From: CAG-390 sp045644325
Lineage (GTDB): Bacteria > Bacillota > Clostridia > Oscillospirales > CAG-272
Assembly (NCBI GenBank): GCA_045644325.1
Contig: JAZRGT010000045.1
Span: forward strand, 46,583 to 110,582
Length of the DNA stretch: 64,000 bases
Direction: 5' to 3'
The notes beneath the pieces are model-generated. The model was not told where the DNA came from. It made no database searches and worked only from the letters and a program-made list of their open reading frames with translations. Position numbers and translations under genes: made by a program. Positions 51,685 through 60,326 of this stretch are shown here, piece after piece; position 1 is the first letter of the stretch, and every line of letters starts with the position of its first letter.

Positions 51685-53565
51685 ATGAAAAAGAATATCC
51701 GCTTTATCGCCCTTATGCTTACCCTTATCGCGGCATTCTCGCTTCTTGCAGGCTGTAACGGCGAGTCCAACGAAACTACCGCTCCCTCGGTGACCGACGC
51801 TCCCGGAACTGCGGCAGACGAAACCACAGCAACGGTCGAGCTTGCCACGTCGTTCGACTTCATTGTCAACGGAGAAACCGAGTTTCGCATAGTCCGTCCT
51901 CAGGATCTCCCCTCGACCGATCCCTCCGTTGCAGCAGCTATTAAGATCCGAAACGAGATCGAAAGCTCACTCGGCATCAAGCTCACTATAACCGATGACT
52001 TTAAAAAGTCAACCGAGGAATACGATCACACAACATATGAAATCCTTGTTGGCACGACTAAATACCCTCAGCGTGACGAGGCTACCGCTGCTCTGAAATA
52101 CGGCGACTACACCGTAAAGCAGATAGGTAACAAGATCGTCGTTTTCGGCTTCACCCCCGAAGCTATGGATCACGCGTCTAACGTATTTATAGAGATCGTC
52201 AAGGCATACGCAACCGCAGAAGGCGGAGTCAACGTAACCATCCCCTTTGAGTCGCTGAATATAGCAGAGACCTGCGAATCCGTCGCGGCGCTCTCCGACT
52301 TTCCCGTATATAAGGGCGCATCCTATTACTGCACCTCGGATTCCGATATCGACGGCAAGCAGCTCGTGCTCGCTGATGCAAGCCTTGACGGCTACAACGC
52401 TTATATTGCCGACCTTGAGGCTATGGGATATACAAAGTACACCACCAACGATATCAGCGGCAACCTTTTTGCCACACTCTATAACAGCGAATACACTCTC
52501 AACGTAGCTTATTATGAAAATCGCGATGAATGCCGTATAATTATGGAGCCCTTCTCGCCCAAGACTCTCATCGGACTTGAAGCAGACAACAACCGTCCCA
52601 CCGTCACCACCACGCAGATCACTATGCTCGGCTGTGAATATCAGGGAAGCGACGGCTCTTATAAGGGCAACGGTCTTTCGCTTCTTTACAGACTTTCGGA
52701 CGGATCGTTCGTTGTAGTCGACGGCGGTCATACCACTAATTCCGCCATCTTTGCAGACAACCTTATCAAGGCGATCAAGGAGCAGGCAAGAGGCTATGCA
52801 ACAGGCAAGGATATCCGCATCGCGGCTTGGTTCATAACTCACGCTCACGGCGACCATATGGGTATGTTCAGAACGGAAGTTGCTAAATTCAAGCAATTCA
52901 CCGTCGAGCGAGTCATCGCCAACCTTATGAGTGACAGCGAGCTTGAAAAATCCCTTGATTCCTCGCACGGCAGTAACTTCGGCAGCGGTGACGGCAACGC
53001 ACGCAACTACGTTCGTCAGTCAGCCAAAGCACTCGGAGCTGAAATGGTAGTATGCCACACGGGTCAGCGTTACTACATCGGCGACACGGTATTTGAGATA
53101 CTTTATACAGTTGACGATTTTGCACCGAGTATCACAAACGCGCTCAACACCTCAAGCCTTCTTTTCCGATCTATCACAACAGACAAATCGGGCAAGTCCA
53201 CAAGCGTAATGGTAATGGGAGACGTTACCGGTCCTGCAATGGAGATCTGCAACAAGATCTACGGAGCGGATCTGAGAAGCGAGATCGTTCAGGTCGCTCA
53301 CCACGGTTATCAGACCTGGGGCAACGACCGCGCTATGATCTCCTCTTACAGACATATGTCCCCCGAGATCGTTCTTTGGCCGATGGGACTCCACGCCTAT
53401 TCCACCTACAAGGATAAGGTTTATAACAAGGTCCTCTGGGACGGCACTAACAAGAATCTTCAGCAGGTATTCGTTGCGGGCTGGAGCGGAACGGAATATA
53501 TCGTTCCTCTGCCCTACAACGGAGACCCGAAGTCCGTAATAGAAAAGATAACCACGCAGAATTAA
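51685..53565 (+). CDS. MBL-fold hydrolase lipoprotein, tandem copy 2
   Basis: 626 residues. Lipobox AGCN (Cys22). Same three-part plan as copy 1: FRIVRPQDLPS and YEILVGTTKYPQ in the shared module, YNAYIADLEAMGYTKY in the middle domain, and THAHGDHMGM, MVMGDVTGP and VAHHGYQTWG in the MBL domain. The active-site motif is THAHGDH rather than SHCHGDH. About 60 residues in the MBL domain between the metal motif and the dimerisation region vary most between copies, a likely specificity zone. Confidence 0.85.
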   Translation: MKKNIRFIALMLTLIAAFSLLAGCNGESNETTAPSVTDAPGTAADETTATVELATSFDFIVNGETEFRIVRPQDLPSTDPSVAAAIKIRNEIESSLGIKLTITDDFKKSTEEYDHTTYEILVGTTKYPQRDEATAALKYGDYTVKQIGNKIVVFGFTPEAMDHASNVFIEIVKAYATAEGGVNVTIPFESLNIAETCESVAALSDFPVYKGASYYCTSDSDIDGKQLVLADASLDGYNAYIADLEAMGYTKYTTNDISGNLFATLYNSEYTLNVAYYENRDECRIIMEPFSPKTLIGLEADNNRPTVTTTQITMLGCEYQGSDGSYKGNGLSLLYRLSDGSFVVVDGGHTTNSAIFADNLIKAIKEQARGYATGKDIRIAAWFITHAHGDHMGMFRTEVAKFKQFTVERVIANLMSDSELEKSLDSSHGSNFGSGDGNARNYVRQSAKALGAEMVVCHTGQRYYIGDTVFEILYTVDDFAPSITNALNTSSLLFRSITTDKSGKSTSVMVMGDVTGPAMEICNKIYGADLRSEIVQVAHHGYQTWGNDRAMISSYRHMSPEIVLWPMGLHAYSTYKDKVYNKVLWDGTNKNLQQVFVAGWSGTEYIVPLPYNGDPKSVIEKITTQN

Positions 53566-53570
53566 ATATC

Positions 53571-53602
53571 AAGCCGCCGCGACATCGATCGCGGCGGCTT
53601 CT
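53571..53602 (+). terminator. terminator-like hairpin of MBL lipoprotein 2
   Basis: AAGCCGCCGCGA (53571-53582) pairs with TCGCGGCGGCTT (53589-53600); the T-run is weak. Confidence 0.75.
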
Positions 53603-53655
53603 ATGTAATTACACATTTCGTTCATTTGCTTTTTCAATAAATTTTCAACTATGAC

Positions 53656-53684
53656 TTGATTTTTTAGTAGCATAGTGATATAAT
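53656..53684 (+). promoter_or_regulatory. sigma-A promoter of MBL lipoprotein 3
   Basis: TTGATT (53656-53661), 17 bp ending TGA, TATAAT (53679-53684). An inverted repeat ATTTGATAT/ATATCAAAT (53693-53719) follows in the leader. Confidence 0.82.
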
Positions 53685-53752
53685 TTTAAAAATATTTGAT
53701 ATTTTATTTATATCAAATATACAAAAATCATTACCAAAGAAAGGAATTAAAG

Positions 53753-55636
53753 ATGAAACTCAATATTCGTCTTACATCTTTTCTGCTCGCGCTCGTAATC
53801 ATACTCGGAATCCTCGTGTCCTGCGCTCCCGCAGGATCCGGAGAAATCACCGACGACCTCCCCGGGGATACGTCCGTAACCGAAAGCACTCAGCCGACAG
53901 AACCAGCAAACACAAGCTTTGACATCGTAGTAAACGGAGAATCAACCGTTAAAATCATACGTCCGCAGGATCTCACCACTGAATACGCCTGCGTTGCCTC
54001 CGCGATCAACCTCCGCGACGAGCTTCAGGCTTTAGCCAAGGTTAAGCTCTCGATAGGCGATGACTTCAAGCGCGCATCTGAGGAATATGACGATTCGACA
54101 GTCGAGATCATCGTCGGCAACACCAAGCACCCCCAGACCGCGCAGGCACTTCAAGGTCTCAAATACGGCGAGTACACAATTAAAGCCGTTGGTAACAAGA
54201 TAGTTATTTTCGGTTACACCGATCTCGCTATGTCGAACGCAACCAAGGCTTTCATCAATATCGCAAAGCAATATCTGAGCGAAGCGAACGGAAGCTACAG
54301 CATTTCGATCCCCGCCGAGGCACTCAACGTAGTTGAAGTCCACAGCGGCTCAAAGGAGCTCTGCTCGATCCCCGTTCTCGAGGAATCGACCTACGTAGGC
54401 ACCTCTACCTCCGACCAGAAGTGTAACCAGGTCATTCTTGAGGATGTTACCGCAGATGAATACACCTCTTACATAGCCGAATTTGAAAGTGCGGGATTCA
54501 AGAAGTACACCTCGAACGACATCAGCGGAAACCTTTTCACTACCCTTTATAACGACGATCAGACTGTCAACGTAGGATTCTACAAGGCGTACGGTGAATG
54601 CCGCATTATCGTTGAGCCCTTCGAGGATAAGACTCTCGTAGGTCTTGAATCAGATAATAACCGCCCCACGGTCACCACCACGCAGATCACTATGCTCGGT
54701 TGCGAATACAAGGAAAGCAGCGGATCCTACAAGGGCAACGGTCTTTCGCTTCTCTACCGTCTCTCCGACGGATCATTCGTTATCGTTGATGGCGGACACG
54801 ATACCAACAGCTCTTATTGGGCAACCAACCTTATCAACGCAATAACCGAACAGGCAAAGGGCTATGCATCGGGCAAGGATATACGCATCGCGGCATGGTT
54901 CGTTTCCCACGCACACGGCGACCATATGGGTATGCTCAAGCAGGAAGCCTCAAACTTTGGAAAGAAATTTACCGTTGAGCGAGTCATCACCTGCCTTATG
55001 AGCAGCAAGGAGATCGAAAAATCGCTTGCATCCTCGCACGGTCCCAACTTCGGCGGCGGCGAGGCTAAAACGACAAACAACGTCCGCAACGCCGCAAAGA
55101 ACCTCGGTGCAGAGCTTATAACCTGCCACACCGGACAGCAGTTCTTCTTCGGTGATACGGTATTTGAGATTCTCTACACCGTTGAAAACTTTGCTCCCGC
55201 AACCACCAACGCACTCAACACCTCCTCCATCCTCGTAAGATCGACCACCACAGACGCTTCGGGCAAATCAACCTCGGTTATGGTTATGGGTGATATCACC
55301 GGTCCCGCCATGGAGATCTGCAACAAGCTCTACGGAAACGATCTTGCTTGCCAGATCGTTCAGGTTGCGCACCACGGATACCAGACCTGGGGTAACGACA
55401 AGGCTATCGCAAACTCTTATCTGCTTATGTCGCCCGAGATCGTAATCTGGCCCATGGGTCTTCACGCTTACTCCTCTCACAAAAACAAGGCGTACAGCAA
55501 GGTCCTTTGGGATGGCTCGAACAAGAACTTCAAGGAAGTTTACGTTGCCGGATGGAACGGTACTACTCACACCATCCCGCTTCCCTTCAACGGCGACCTC
55601 TCCACCATTACCTCAAAGATCACATCCGAAAAATAA
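53753..55636 (+). CDS. MBL-fold hydrolase lipoprotein, tandem copy 3
   Basis: 627 residues from ATG 53753 (AAAGGAA upstream); an ATG at 53696 is before the ribosome site. Lipobox VSCA (Cys24). Shared module: KIIRPQDLTT, VEIIVGNTKHPQ. Middle domain: YTSYIAEFESAGFKKY. MBL domain: SHAHGDHMGM, MVMGDITGP, VAHHGYQTWG. By eye nearer to copy 2 than to copy 1 in the active-site half. Own promoter and terminator. Confidence 0.85.
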   Translation: MKLNIRLTSFLLALVIILGILVSCAPAGSGEITDDLPGDTSVTESTQPTEPANTSFDIVVNGESTVKIIRPQDLTTEYACVASAINLRDELQALAKVKLSIGDDFKRASEEYDDSTVEIIVGNTKHPQTAQALQGLKYGEYTIKAVGNKIVIFGYTDLAMSNATKAFINIAKQYLSEANGSYSISIPAEALNVVEVHSGSKELCSIPVLEESTYVGTSTSDQKCNQVILEDVTADEYTSYIAEFESAGFKKYTSNDISGNLFTTLYNDDQTVNVGFYKAYGECRIIVEPFEDKTLVGLESDNNRPTVTTTQITMLGCEYKESSGSYKGNGLSLLYRLSDGSFVIVDGGHDTNSSYWATNLINAITEQAKGYASGKDIRIAAWFVSHAHGDHMGMLKQEASNFGKKFTVERVITCLMSSKEIEKSLASSHGPNFGGGEAKTTNNVRNAAKNLGAELITCHTGQQFFFGDTVFEILYTVENFAPATTNALNTSSILVRSTTTDASGKSTSVMVMGDITGPAMEICNKLYGNDLACQIVQVAHHGYQTWGNDKAIANSYLLMSPEIVIWPMGLHAYSSHKNKAYSKVLWDGSNKNFKEVYVAGWNGTTHTIPLPFNGDLSTITSKITSEK

Positions 55637-55679
55637 AAAAACAACCGCTGTGCATTATCTGCACAGCGGTTGTTTTTTA
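55635..55679. terminator. bidirectional terminator
   Basis: AAACAACCGCTGTGCA and its complement around GCACAGCGGTTGTTTT (55638-55678), flanked by A and T runs. Confidence 0.92.
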
Positions 55680-55686
55680 TTTTGAA

Positions 55687-57813
55687 TTAATTCCGCTTGA
55701 ATACGTAAGAGTATACGCAAGAAACGATTATAATGATCAGAATAATTGCAACGATGAGAAGAGACATAAAGACGTAATTTCTCGGAGCGGTCTCATTGCC
55801 GGACACGGGAACGGTATCGGTGTCCGCAGGATCCGTATCTATTGCCTCGGTTTCCTCTGCGGTTTTCTCGGGAATGATCTCGCCCGCAAGCACATATCTG
55901 CCGTTGCTCTCACAAACAAGGCTCAACTTGCCGTCTTCGGCAAAATAAGAAATCTCGTTAAACTCTTCGTCGTAAACAATGAAGGATGCATATTCACCGC
56001 GAGGGATGCTGTAATCCGCGCTGAAGATCATTCCCTCAGCAGGAACGAAGTCTTCTCCCTTAGAAGTAATCACGGCAAAATCAAAGACTTCAATGACCTC
56101 ATAGGCTTTTCCGGAGGCGTTTGTAAGAGTAAGAGCGATCTTTTCAGCGACGCTCAGAGAGTCCGTAACACAAGCCCCGTAGAAGTTTGAATAGGAAGGG
56201 AAATACGCGGTTCCTCCAAGAGTTGCGTTAAAGACTCCGCTTGTCAAGGTATGAACGAGTTTCGGAATAATATTGCTTTCAACGAGATGGCAGGTATCGC
56301 AAATGCGTTCTTCTCTGCCCTCACTCTCTCCCGTCGCTTCAGCCTTCAGCGTCCAGGAGCTGAATGCGTGGCCGTAAGCCTTCAGATCGATGGCATTCAC
56401 CTCGGCCTGACAAACGGTACAGTAAGTCTTTGTAAGTCCGCCGGTCGTGCAGGTGGGGGTGACGATAAACTTGGGTGCGCCCTCAGTGTGTCCCAGTGCA
56501 GGCAGTTCGGTAACCGTCGCCACTTCACCGCAGATCATACAGTAGGTCGCGGTCGAGCCCGGCTCGGTGCAATCAGGAGCCTTAGTCTGGATCGGCATAC
56601 TCTCGCTTCCGTGACCGAGAGGAGCGATCGCTCTCGTAGTAACTACGGCAAAGCATACGGTACAAGTGGTTGACTCCGAGCCCTCCACGGTGCAGGTAGG
56701 CTCGAGGGTAGTTTTAAATTCACCTTCCTTATGTATGTGAGACGAGCCGATAGTAACGTTCACCTTGAAATCAAGCTGAAAGCCGTCATAATAAAGAGTT
56801 ACTGTCTTTTCGCCCACGGTCTCGGATTCAAAACCCGTATAACGAATTCCTTCGCTGACGGTCTTCACCTCGCCGTTATTGTAGGTGACAGTGATGGAAA
56901 TTCCGGTGGGATCAAAAACCTCACCGACGATATAGGTTGACTTTTTAGGATACGAAGCAAAAACTACGTTTCTTACCTCGACGCCCATAACGGTGATCTG
57001 ATAGGTTGCAGATTTGATGCGGTCGTTTTCGGTATAGGAAACGGTTACCGTTTTGGTACCGGGGGAGGAAACGTCGCCGCTGACGGTGACGTTGGAGGTT
57101 ACGTTTGCGGTCTTTCCGTTTTCATAATAAGCAGTAACGGTCATTCCCGATGAATCAAGAGACTCGCCGATATAATAAGAAATCTTATTCGGCTTCTTCG
57201 TTATCTCAATCTTAGTCAGGGCGGGCTCAAAAACCGTGATCTTATACGTTGCAGTCAGTTTTTTATAGGTAATAGTGATCGTTTTGTCGCCTATCGTGTT
57301 GGTGCTGAAGCCCTTGACGGTATAATCGGACGGCGAAAGCTCGGCTGTTTTACCGTTGCTGTATACTACCGAAACGCTCAGCCCCGATCTGTCCTCGGCA
57401 TCGCCGACGAAATAAGTCAAAGTTTTCGGGAGGAAGACCTTCAGCGATTTTTCGGAAACCACCTCTACCGTAAAGGTCGCCTTACAGCTTGTTTTTGGAT
57501 AGGTGACAGTGATCTTCTGCTGTCCCTCCTTCGATGAGTTGAAGCCGCTTGTCCAATCGAGCTTCACGGGAGTTGTTCCCTTTGCGCCCGTATCGTAAGT
57601 AAGCTCAAGCTCGGCTCCCGACATATCAAGCTTCTCGCCCACGAGGTAGAAGGTCTTCGTGGGGAGCTTTGTGAACTTAATCGCCGTAACGTCAGGCGGG
57701 TCGATGGGGACAGTAGGAGTCTCATCGTCGGCGTATACTCCGACCGCAAAAACGATCGCGGAGAGCAGAACGAACAAAAACGCGAAAAAGAATTTATGCT
57801 TTCTTAATATCAT
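55687..57813 (-). CDS. surface protein with four Ig-like (Big_3) domains and Cys-pair repeats, membrane anchored
   Basis: 708 residues. Signal peptide to about residue 28. Four Ig-like group 3 domains (about 40-375), each with YxVGExLDxSGxxVxxxYxNG and a terminal VTVSY strand. Then four Cys-pair repeats (PTCTVEGSESTTCTVC, PDCTEPGSTATYCMICG, PTCTTGGLTKTYCTVC and one variant with ERICDTC), the same type as in the lipoprotein at 5483. A beta-rich domain and a C-terminal membrane span (LIVAIILIIIIVSCVYSYVF) with KRN end it. No catalytic motif; adhesion or polysaccharide binding is inferred. ATG 57813 after AAAGGATG. Confidence 0.82.
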   Translation of the reverse strand: MILRKHKFFFAFLFVLLSAIVFAVGVYADDETPTVPIDPPDVTAIKFTKLPTKTFYLVGEKLDMSGAELELTYDTGAKGTTPVKLDWTSGFNSSKEGQQKITVTYPKTSCKATFTVEVVSEKSLKVFLPKTLTYFVGDAEDRSGLSVSVVYSNGKTAELSPSDYTVKGFSTNTIGDKTITITYKKLTATYKITVFEPALTKIEITKKPNKISYYIGESLDSSGMTVTAYYENGKTANVTSNVTVSGDVSSPGTKTVTVSYTENDRIKSATYQITVMGVEVRNVVFASYPKKSTYIVGEVFDPTGISITVTYNNGEVKTVSEGIRYTGFESETVGEKTVTLYYDGFQLDFKVNVTIGSSHIHKEGEFKTTLEPTCTVEGSESTTCTVCFAVVTTRAIAPLGHGSESMPIQTKAPDCTEPGSTATYCMICGEVATVTELPALGHTEGAPKFIVTPTCTTGGLTKTYCTVCQAEVNAIDLKAYGHAFSSWTLKAEATGESEGREERICDTCHLVESNIIPKLVHTLTSGVFNATLGGTAYFPSYSNFYGACVTDSLSVAEKIALTLTNASGKAYEVIEVFDFAVITSKGEDFVPAEGMIFSADYSIPRGEYASFIVYDEEFNEISYFAEDGKLSLVCESNGRYVLAGEIIPEKTAEETEAIDTDPADTDTVPVSGNETAPRNYVFMSLLIVAIILIIIIVSCVYSYVFKRN

Positions 57814-57874
57814 ATATTACATCCTTTCGGCAAAAGCCTTGCAAACTGCGTCGAAATTTACACACATTGTTTTT

Positions 57875-57903
57875 ATTATAGCATAAACCCACGAATTTTG
57901 CAA
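57875..57903 (-). promoter_or_regulatory. sigma-A promoter for the Ig-like surface protein
   Basis: Minus-strand TTGCAA (57903-57898), 17 bp, TATAAT (57880-57875). Confidence 0.8.
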
Positions 57904-57939
57904 GACAGTTGCCGATGATAAAAAAAGATTTACATCTTG

Positions 57940-58308
57940 TTAACGCTTAGGTTTGCTTCTGACACACAAAGCCGCAATAAGACCGAAAACTAGTGCAGCC
58001 GCAGTACCGCCCGCCGCGGCTGTAAGGCTTCCTGTGAGCGCACCGAGCAAGCCCTTTTCGTCAACAGCTTCCTTCACTCCCTCGGAAATAATATAGCCGA
58101 ATCCCGTGAGAGGAACCGATGCGCCCGCTCCTCCGAAATCGGCAATATATTTGTAAACTCCCAGCGCGCCAAGCAGAACTCCCGCAACAACGTAGCCGAC
58201 AAGAATTCGTGCGGGAGTCAGCCGTGTCCTGTCGATCAATATCTGTGCGATCGCGCAAAGTCCTCCGCCGACAAGAAAGGCATTAACATATGGCATAAAA
58301 GTGCTCAT
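57940..58308 (-). CDS. spoVAE: stage V sporulation protein AEb
   Basis: 122 residues from ATG 58308, whose ATGA overlaps the spoVAD stop. Small integral membrane protein with about three to four spans: MPYVNAFLVGGGLCAIAQIL, ILVGYVVAGVLLGALGVY and the conserved GFGYIISEGVKEAVDEKG loop, typical of SpoVAE(b). Together with SpoVAC and SpoVAD it moves dipicolinic acid across the spore inner membrane. Length is normal. Confidence 0.9.
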   Translation of the reverse strand: MSTFMPYVNAFLVGGGLCAIAQILIDRTRLTPARILVGYVVAGVLLGALGVYKYIADFGGAGASVPLTGFGYIISEGVKEAVDEKGLLGALTGSLTAAAGGTAAALVFGLIAALCVRSKPKR

Positions 58309-59321
58309 TTTCCACCTCCGCAAGCTTTAAGATGGAGAAGATGAGCTACTGCGGGGATGGCGAGTCCTTGTTTCAAGCTTGAGGGGCTCATCATTGCTCC
58401 CGTTCCGTAAAAAAGGATATTGCGAAGCTCGCCCCGCTTCAGCTTCGGTAAAATACTTGCCGCAAGGACCGATGCCGAGCAACCGCACCCCGATCCGCCT
58501 GCGTGAACGTCCTGCGCTTCAAGATCGTAGATCATCAGTCCGCAATCGTCGAGCTTGCCCGATGCATCAACCCCGGATGCTGTCAAAAGCTCTCCAAGGA
58601 TAGAAACGCCCTCCTTGCCGAGGTCACCGCTGATTATGACGTCGTAATCGTCCGGCGACGTACCTCCTGCTTCGAAATAATTCAGCAAAGTATCCGCCGC
58701 CGCAGGCGCCATTGCCGCACCCATATTTGCCGCATCGGTCACACCTTTTTCTACCACAACTCCGGGAAATACGTCCGCTATCTCTGCGAAAGCATCGCCC
58801 TTGTTCCCGACCAAAAAAGCACCCGCGCCCGTTACTGTCCACTGTGCCGTCGGTGTACGCTGACCGCCGTACTCGATCGGATTTCTGTACTGTCTTTCTG
58901 CCGATGAATTATGAGAAGAGGTGACAGCCGCCGCGAGATCGGATATTCCTTGCGACACAAAAATCGAGGCGAGCATCAAGCCCTCAGCCGCAGTAGAGCA
59001 AGCTCCGTAGAGTCCGAAATAGGGAATGTCGTATTCAAGAAGTCCGTATGCCGAGGAAACGCATTGGTTCATCAGGTCGCCCGCAAACAGCACGTCGATA
59101 TCCGAAAAGGATGCGCCGAGCTTGCTCATCACGTTTGCAAGAACGAGACGCTGCATCTCACCCTCACTCCGCTCAAAGGTCTTCTGACCGAAGCGGTCGG
59201 TGGGATCGTGAAAATCAAAAAGTGCACCGAGCGGTCCTTCAAATTCCTTACCCCCGACAACGCTCGACGCGGCAAGTATCAGTGCCCCCGAGGTATCAAT
59301 TATTTTTCTGTTCTTTTCCAT
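58305..59321 (-). CDS. spoVAD: stage V sporulation protein AD
   Basis: 338 residues, normal length. A thiolase/ketosynthase-like fold: DVLFAGDLMNQCVSSAYG, FGLYGACSTAAEGLMLA (the Cys in the thiolase position), TSSHNSSAERQYRNPIEYGGQRTPTAQWT (shown here in parts only: HNSSAERQYRNP) and GGSGCGCSASV. SpoVAD binds dipicolinic acid on the spore inner membrane. It is followed by spoVAEb with overlapping stop/start, but spoVAC, normally directly upstream, is missing; the divergent aldose epimerase gene occupies that place. Confidence 0.93.
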   Translation of the reverse strand: MEKNRKIIDTSGALILAASSVVGGKEFEGPLGALFDFHDPTDRFGQKTFERSEGEMQRLVLANVMSKLGASFSDIDVLFAGDLMNQCVSSAYGLLEYDIPYFGLYGACSTAAEGLMLASIFVSQGISDLAAAVTSSHNSSAERQYRNPIEYGGQRTPTAQWTVTGAGAFLVGNKGDAFAEIADVFPGVVVEKGVTDAANMGAAMAPAAADTLLNYFEAGGTSPDDYDVIISGDLGKEGVSILGELLTASGVDASGKLDDCGLMIYDLEAQDVHAGGSGCGCSASVLAASILPKLKRGELRNILFYGTGAMMSPSSLKQGLAIPAVAHLLHLKACGGGK

Positions 59322-59342
59322 TGATTAATATTCTCCAAATAT

Positions 59343-59354
59343 ATTGTTACAATA
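59343..59354. promoter_or_regulatory. short palindrome between spoVAD and the epimerase promoter
   Basis: TATTGTTACAATA type repeat in the spoVAD leader. No sigma-G-type promoter could be recognised with confidence here. Confidence 0.3.
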
Positions 59355-59375
59355 ATTATTTTTTACCGTAACAGC

Positions 59376-59404
59376 TTGATTTATTCGGAGAAATATGGTA
59401 CAAT
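59376..59404 (+). promoter_or_regulatory. sigma-A promoter for the epimerase/solute-binding unit
   Basis: TTGATT (59376-59381), 17 bp ending TGG, TACAAT (59399-59404). Confidence 0.78.
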
Positions 59405-59423
59405 AGTTTGGAGGTATGCAAAA

Positions 59424-60290
59424 ATGAAAACATATATTATTAAAAATGATTTTTTAACTCTTGAGCTTTCCGAAAAGGGAGGCGAGCCGATCTCGATCAA
59501 GTCAGCTGACGGATACGAATATCTCTGGAACAGAGATGCAAAATATTGGTCATCAAGTGCGCCCGTGCTCTTCCCCACGGTCGGAAGACTCCGCGGAGGA
59601 GAATGGTGTGACTCGGGTAATACTTACAAAATGAGCAACCACGGATTTGCACGCCATCAGATTATGAAGGCTGTCGCTATGCAGGATTTTGCCGAATTCA
59701 CGCTCTGCGACAGTGCCGAGTCGAGAGAATGCTATCCCTTCGCTTTTACACTCCGCCGCCGCTTCAAGCTCGCAAAAAATGCGATCCTTGAAACGATCAC
59801 GGTCAAGAACGATGACAATCGCGATATGTTCTTCGGCATCGGTCTGCACCCAGGATTTATGATTCCCGAGGGACGCGCAAGGCTTTCGCTCGAATGCCAC
59901 GCCGCGCCCGAAAGACAGCTTCTCGCACCCTCGTACCAGATGGCTGACAAATCGGAGCCCTACTCACTTGAGGATGGAAAATATATCACCCTCAACAATT
60001 CTCTTTTCGATAATGATGCCATTATCCTCACGGGCGTAACCTCTGCAACTCTTGAATCTCCCGATTCGCCGAGAAGTGTGACCGTGATCTTCCCCGATGC
60101 ACCTTACGTCGGCTTCTGGCAGCCTGATCACAGCGATGCGCCCTTCCTCTGCATCGAGCCCTGGCAGTCGCTCCCCGCATCCGACGCACCCGCAGGCTCG
60201 CCCGCAGACGAGATCAGCGAGCGCAAGGGCTTCGTCCGCCTTGCACCCGGCGAGGTATATAATTTCAACTGCAGATATATTTTTAATTAA
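59424..60290 (+). CDS. aldose 1-epimerase family protein
   Basis: 288 residues from ATG 59424, 9 nt after GGAGG; an upstream ATG at 59376 lies in the -35 box. Galactose mutarotase-like beta-sandwich: YLWNRDAKYWSSSAPVLFP, MSNHGFAR (catalytic His), FGIGLHPGF (second His) and CIEPWQSLP (catalytic Glu). It belongs to the LacX-like subgroup acting on aldoses or phosphorylated sugars. The next gene, a solute-binding lipoprotein, starts 36 bp downstream without a terminator, so the two are probably co-transcribed. Confidence 0.9.
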   Translation: MKTYIIKNDFLTLELSEKGGEPISIKSADGYEYLWNRDAKYWSSSAPVLFPTVGRLRGGEWCDSGNTYKMSNHGFARHQIMKAVAMQDFAEFTLCDSAESRECYPFAFTLRRRFKLAKNAILETITVKNDDNRDMFFGIGLHPGFMIPEGRARLSLECHAAPERQLLAPSYQMADKSEPYSLEDGKYITLNNSLFDNDAIILTGVTSATLESPDSPRSVTVIFPDAPYVGFWQPDHSDAPFLCIEPWQSLPASDAPAGSPADEISERKGFVRLAPGEVYNFNCRYIFN

Positions 60291-60326
60291 AAATAAAAAT
60301 TATAAACACAAAAAAGGAGAAACGTT

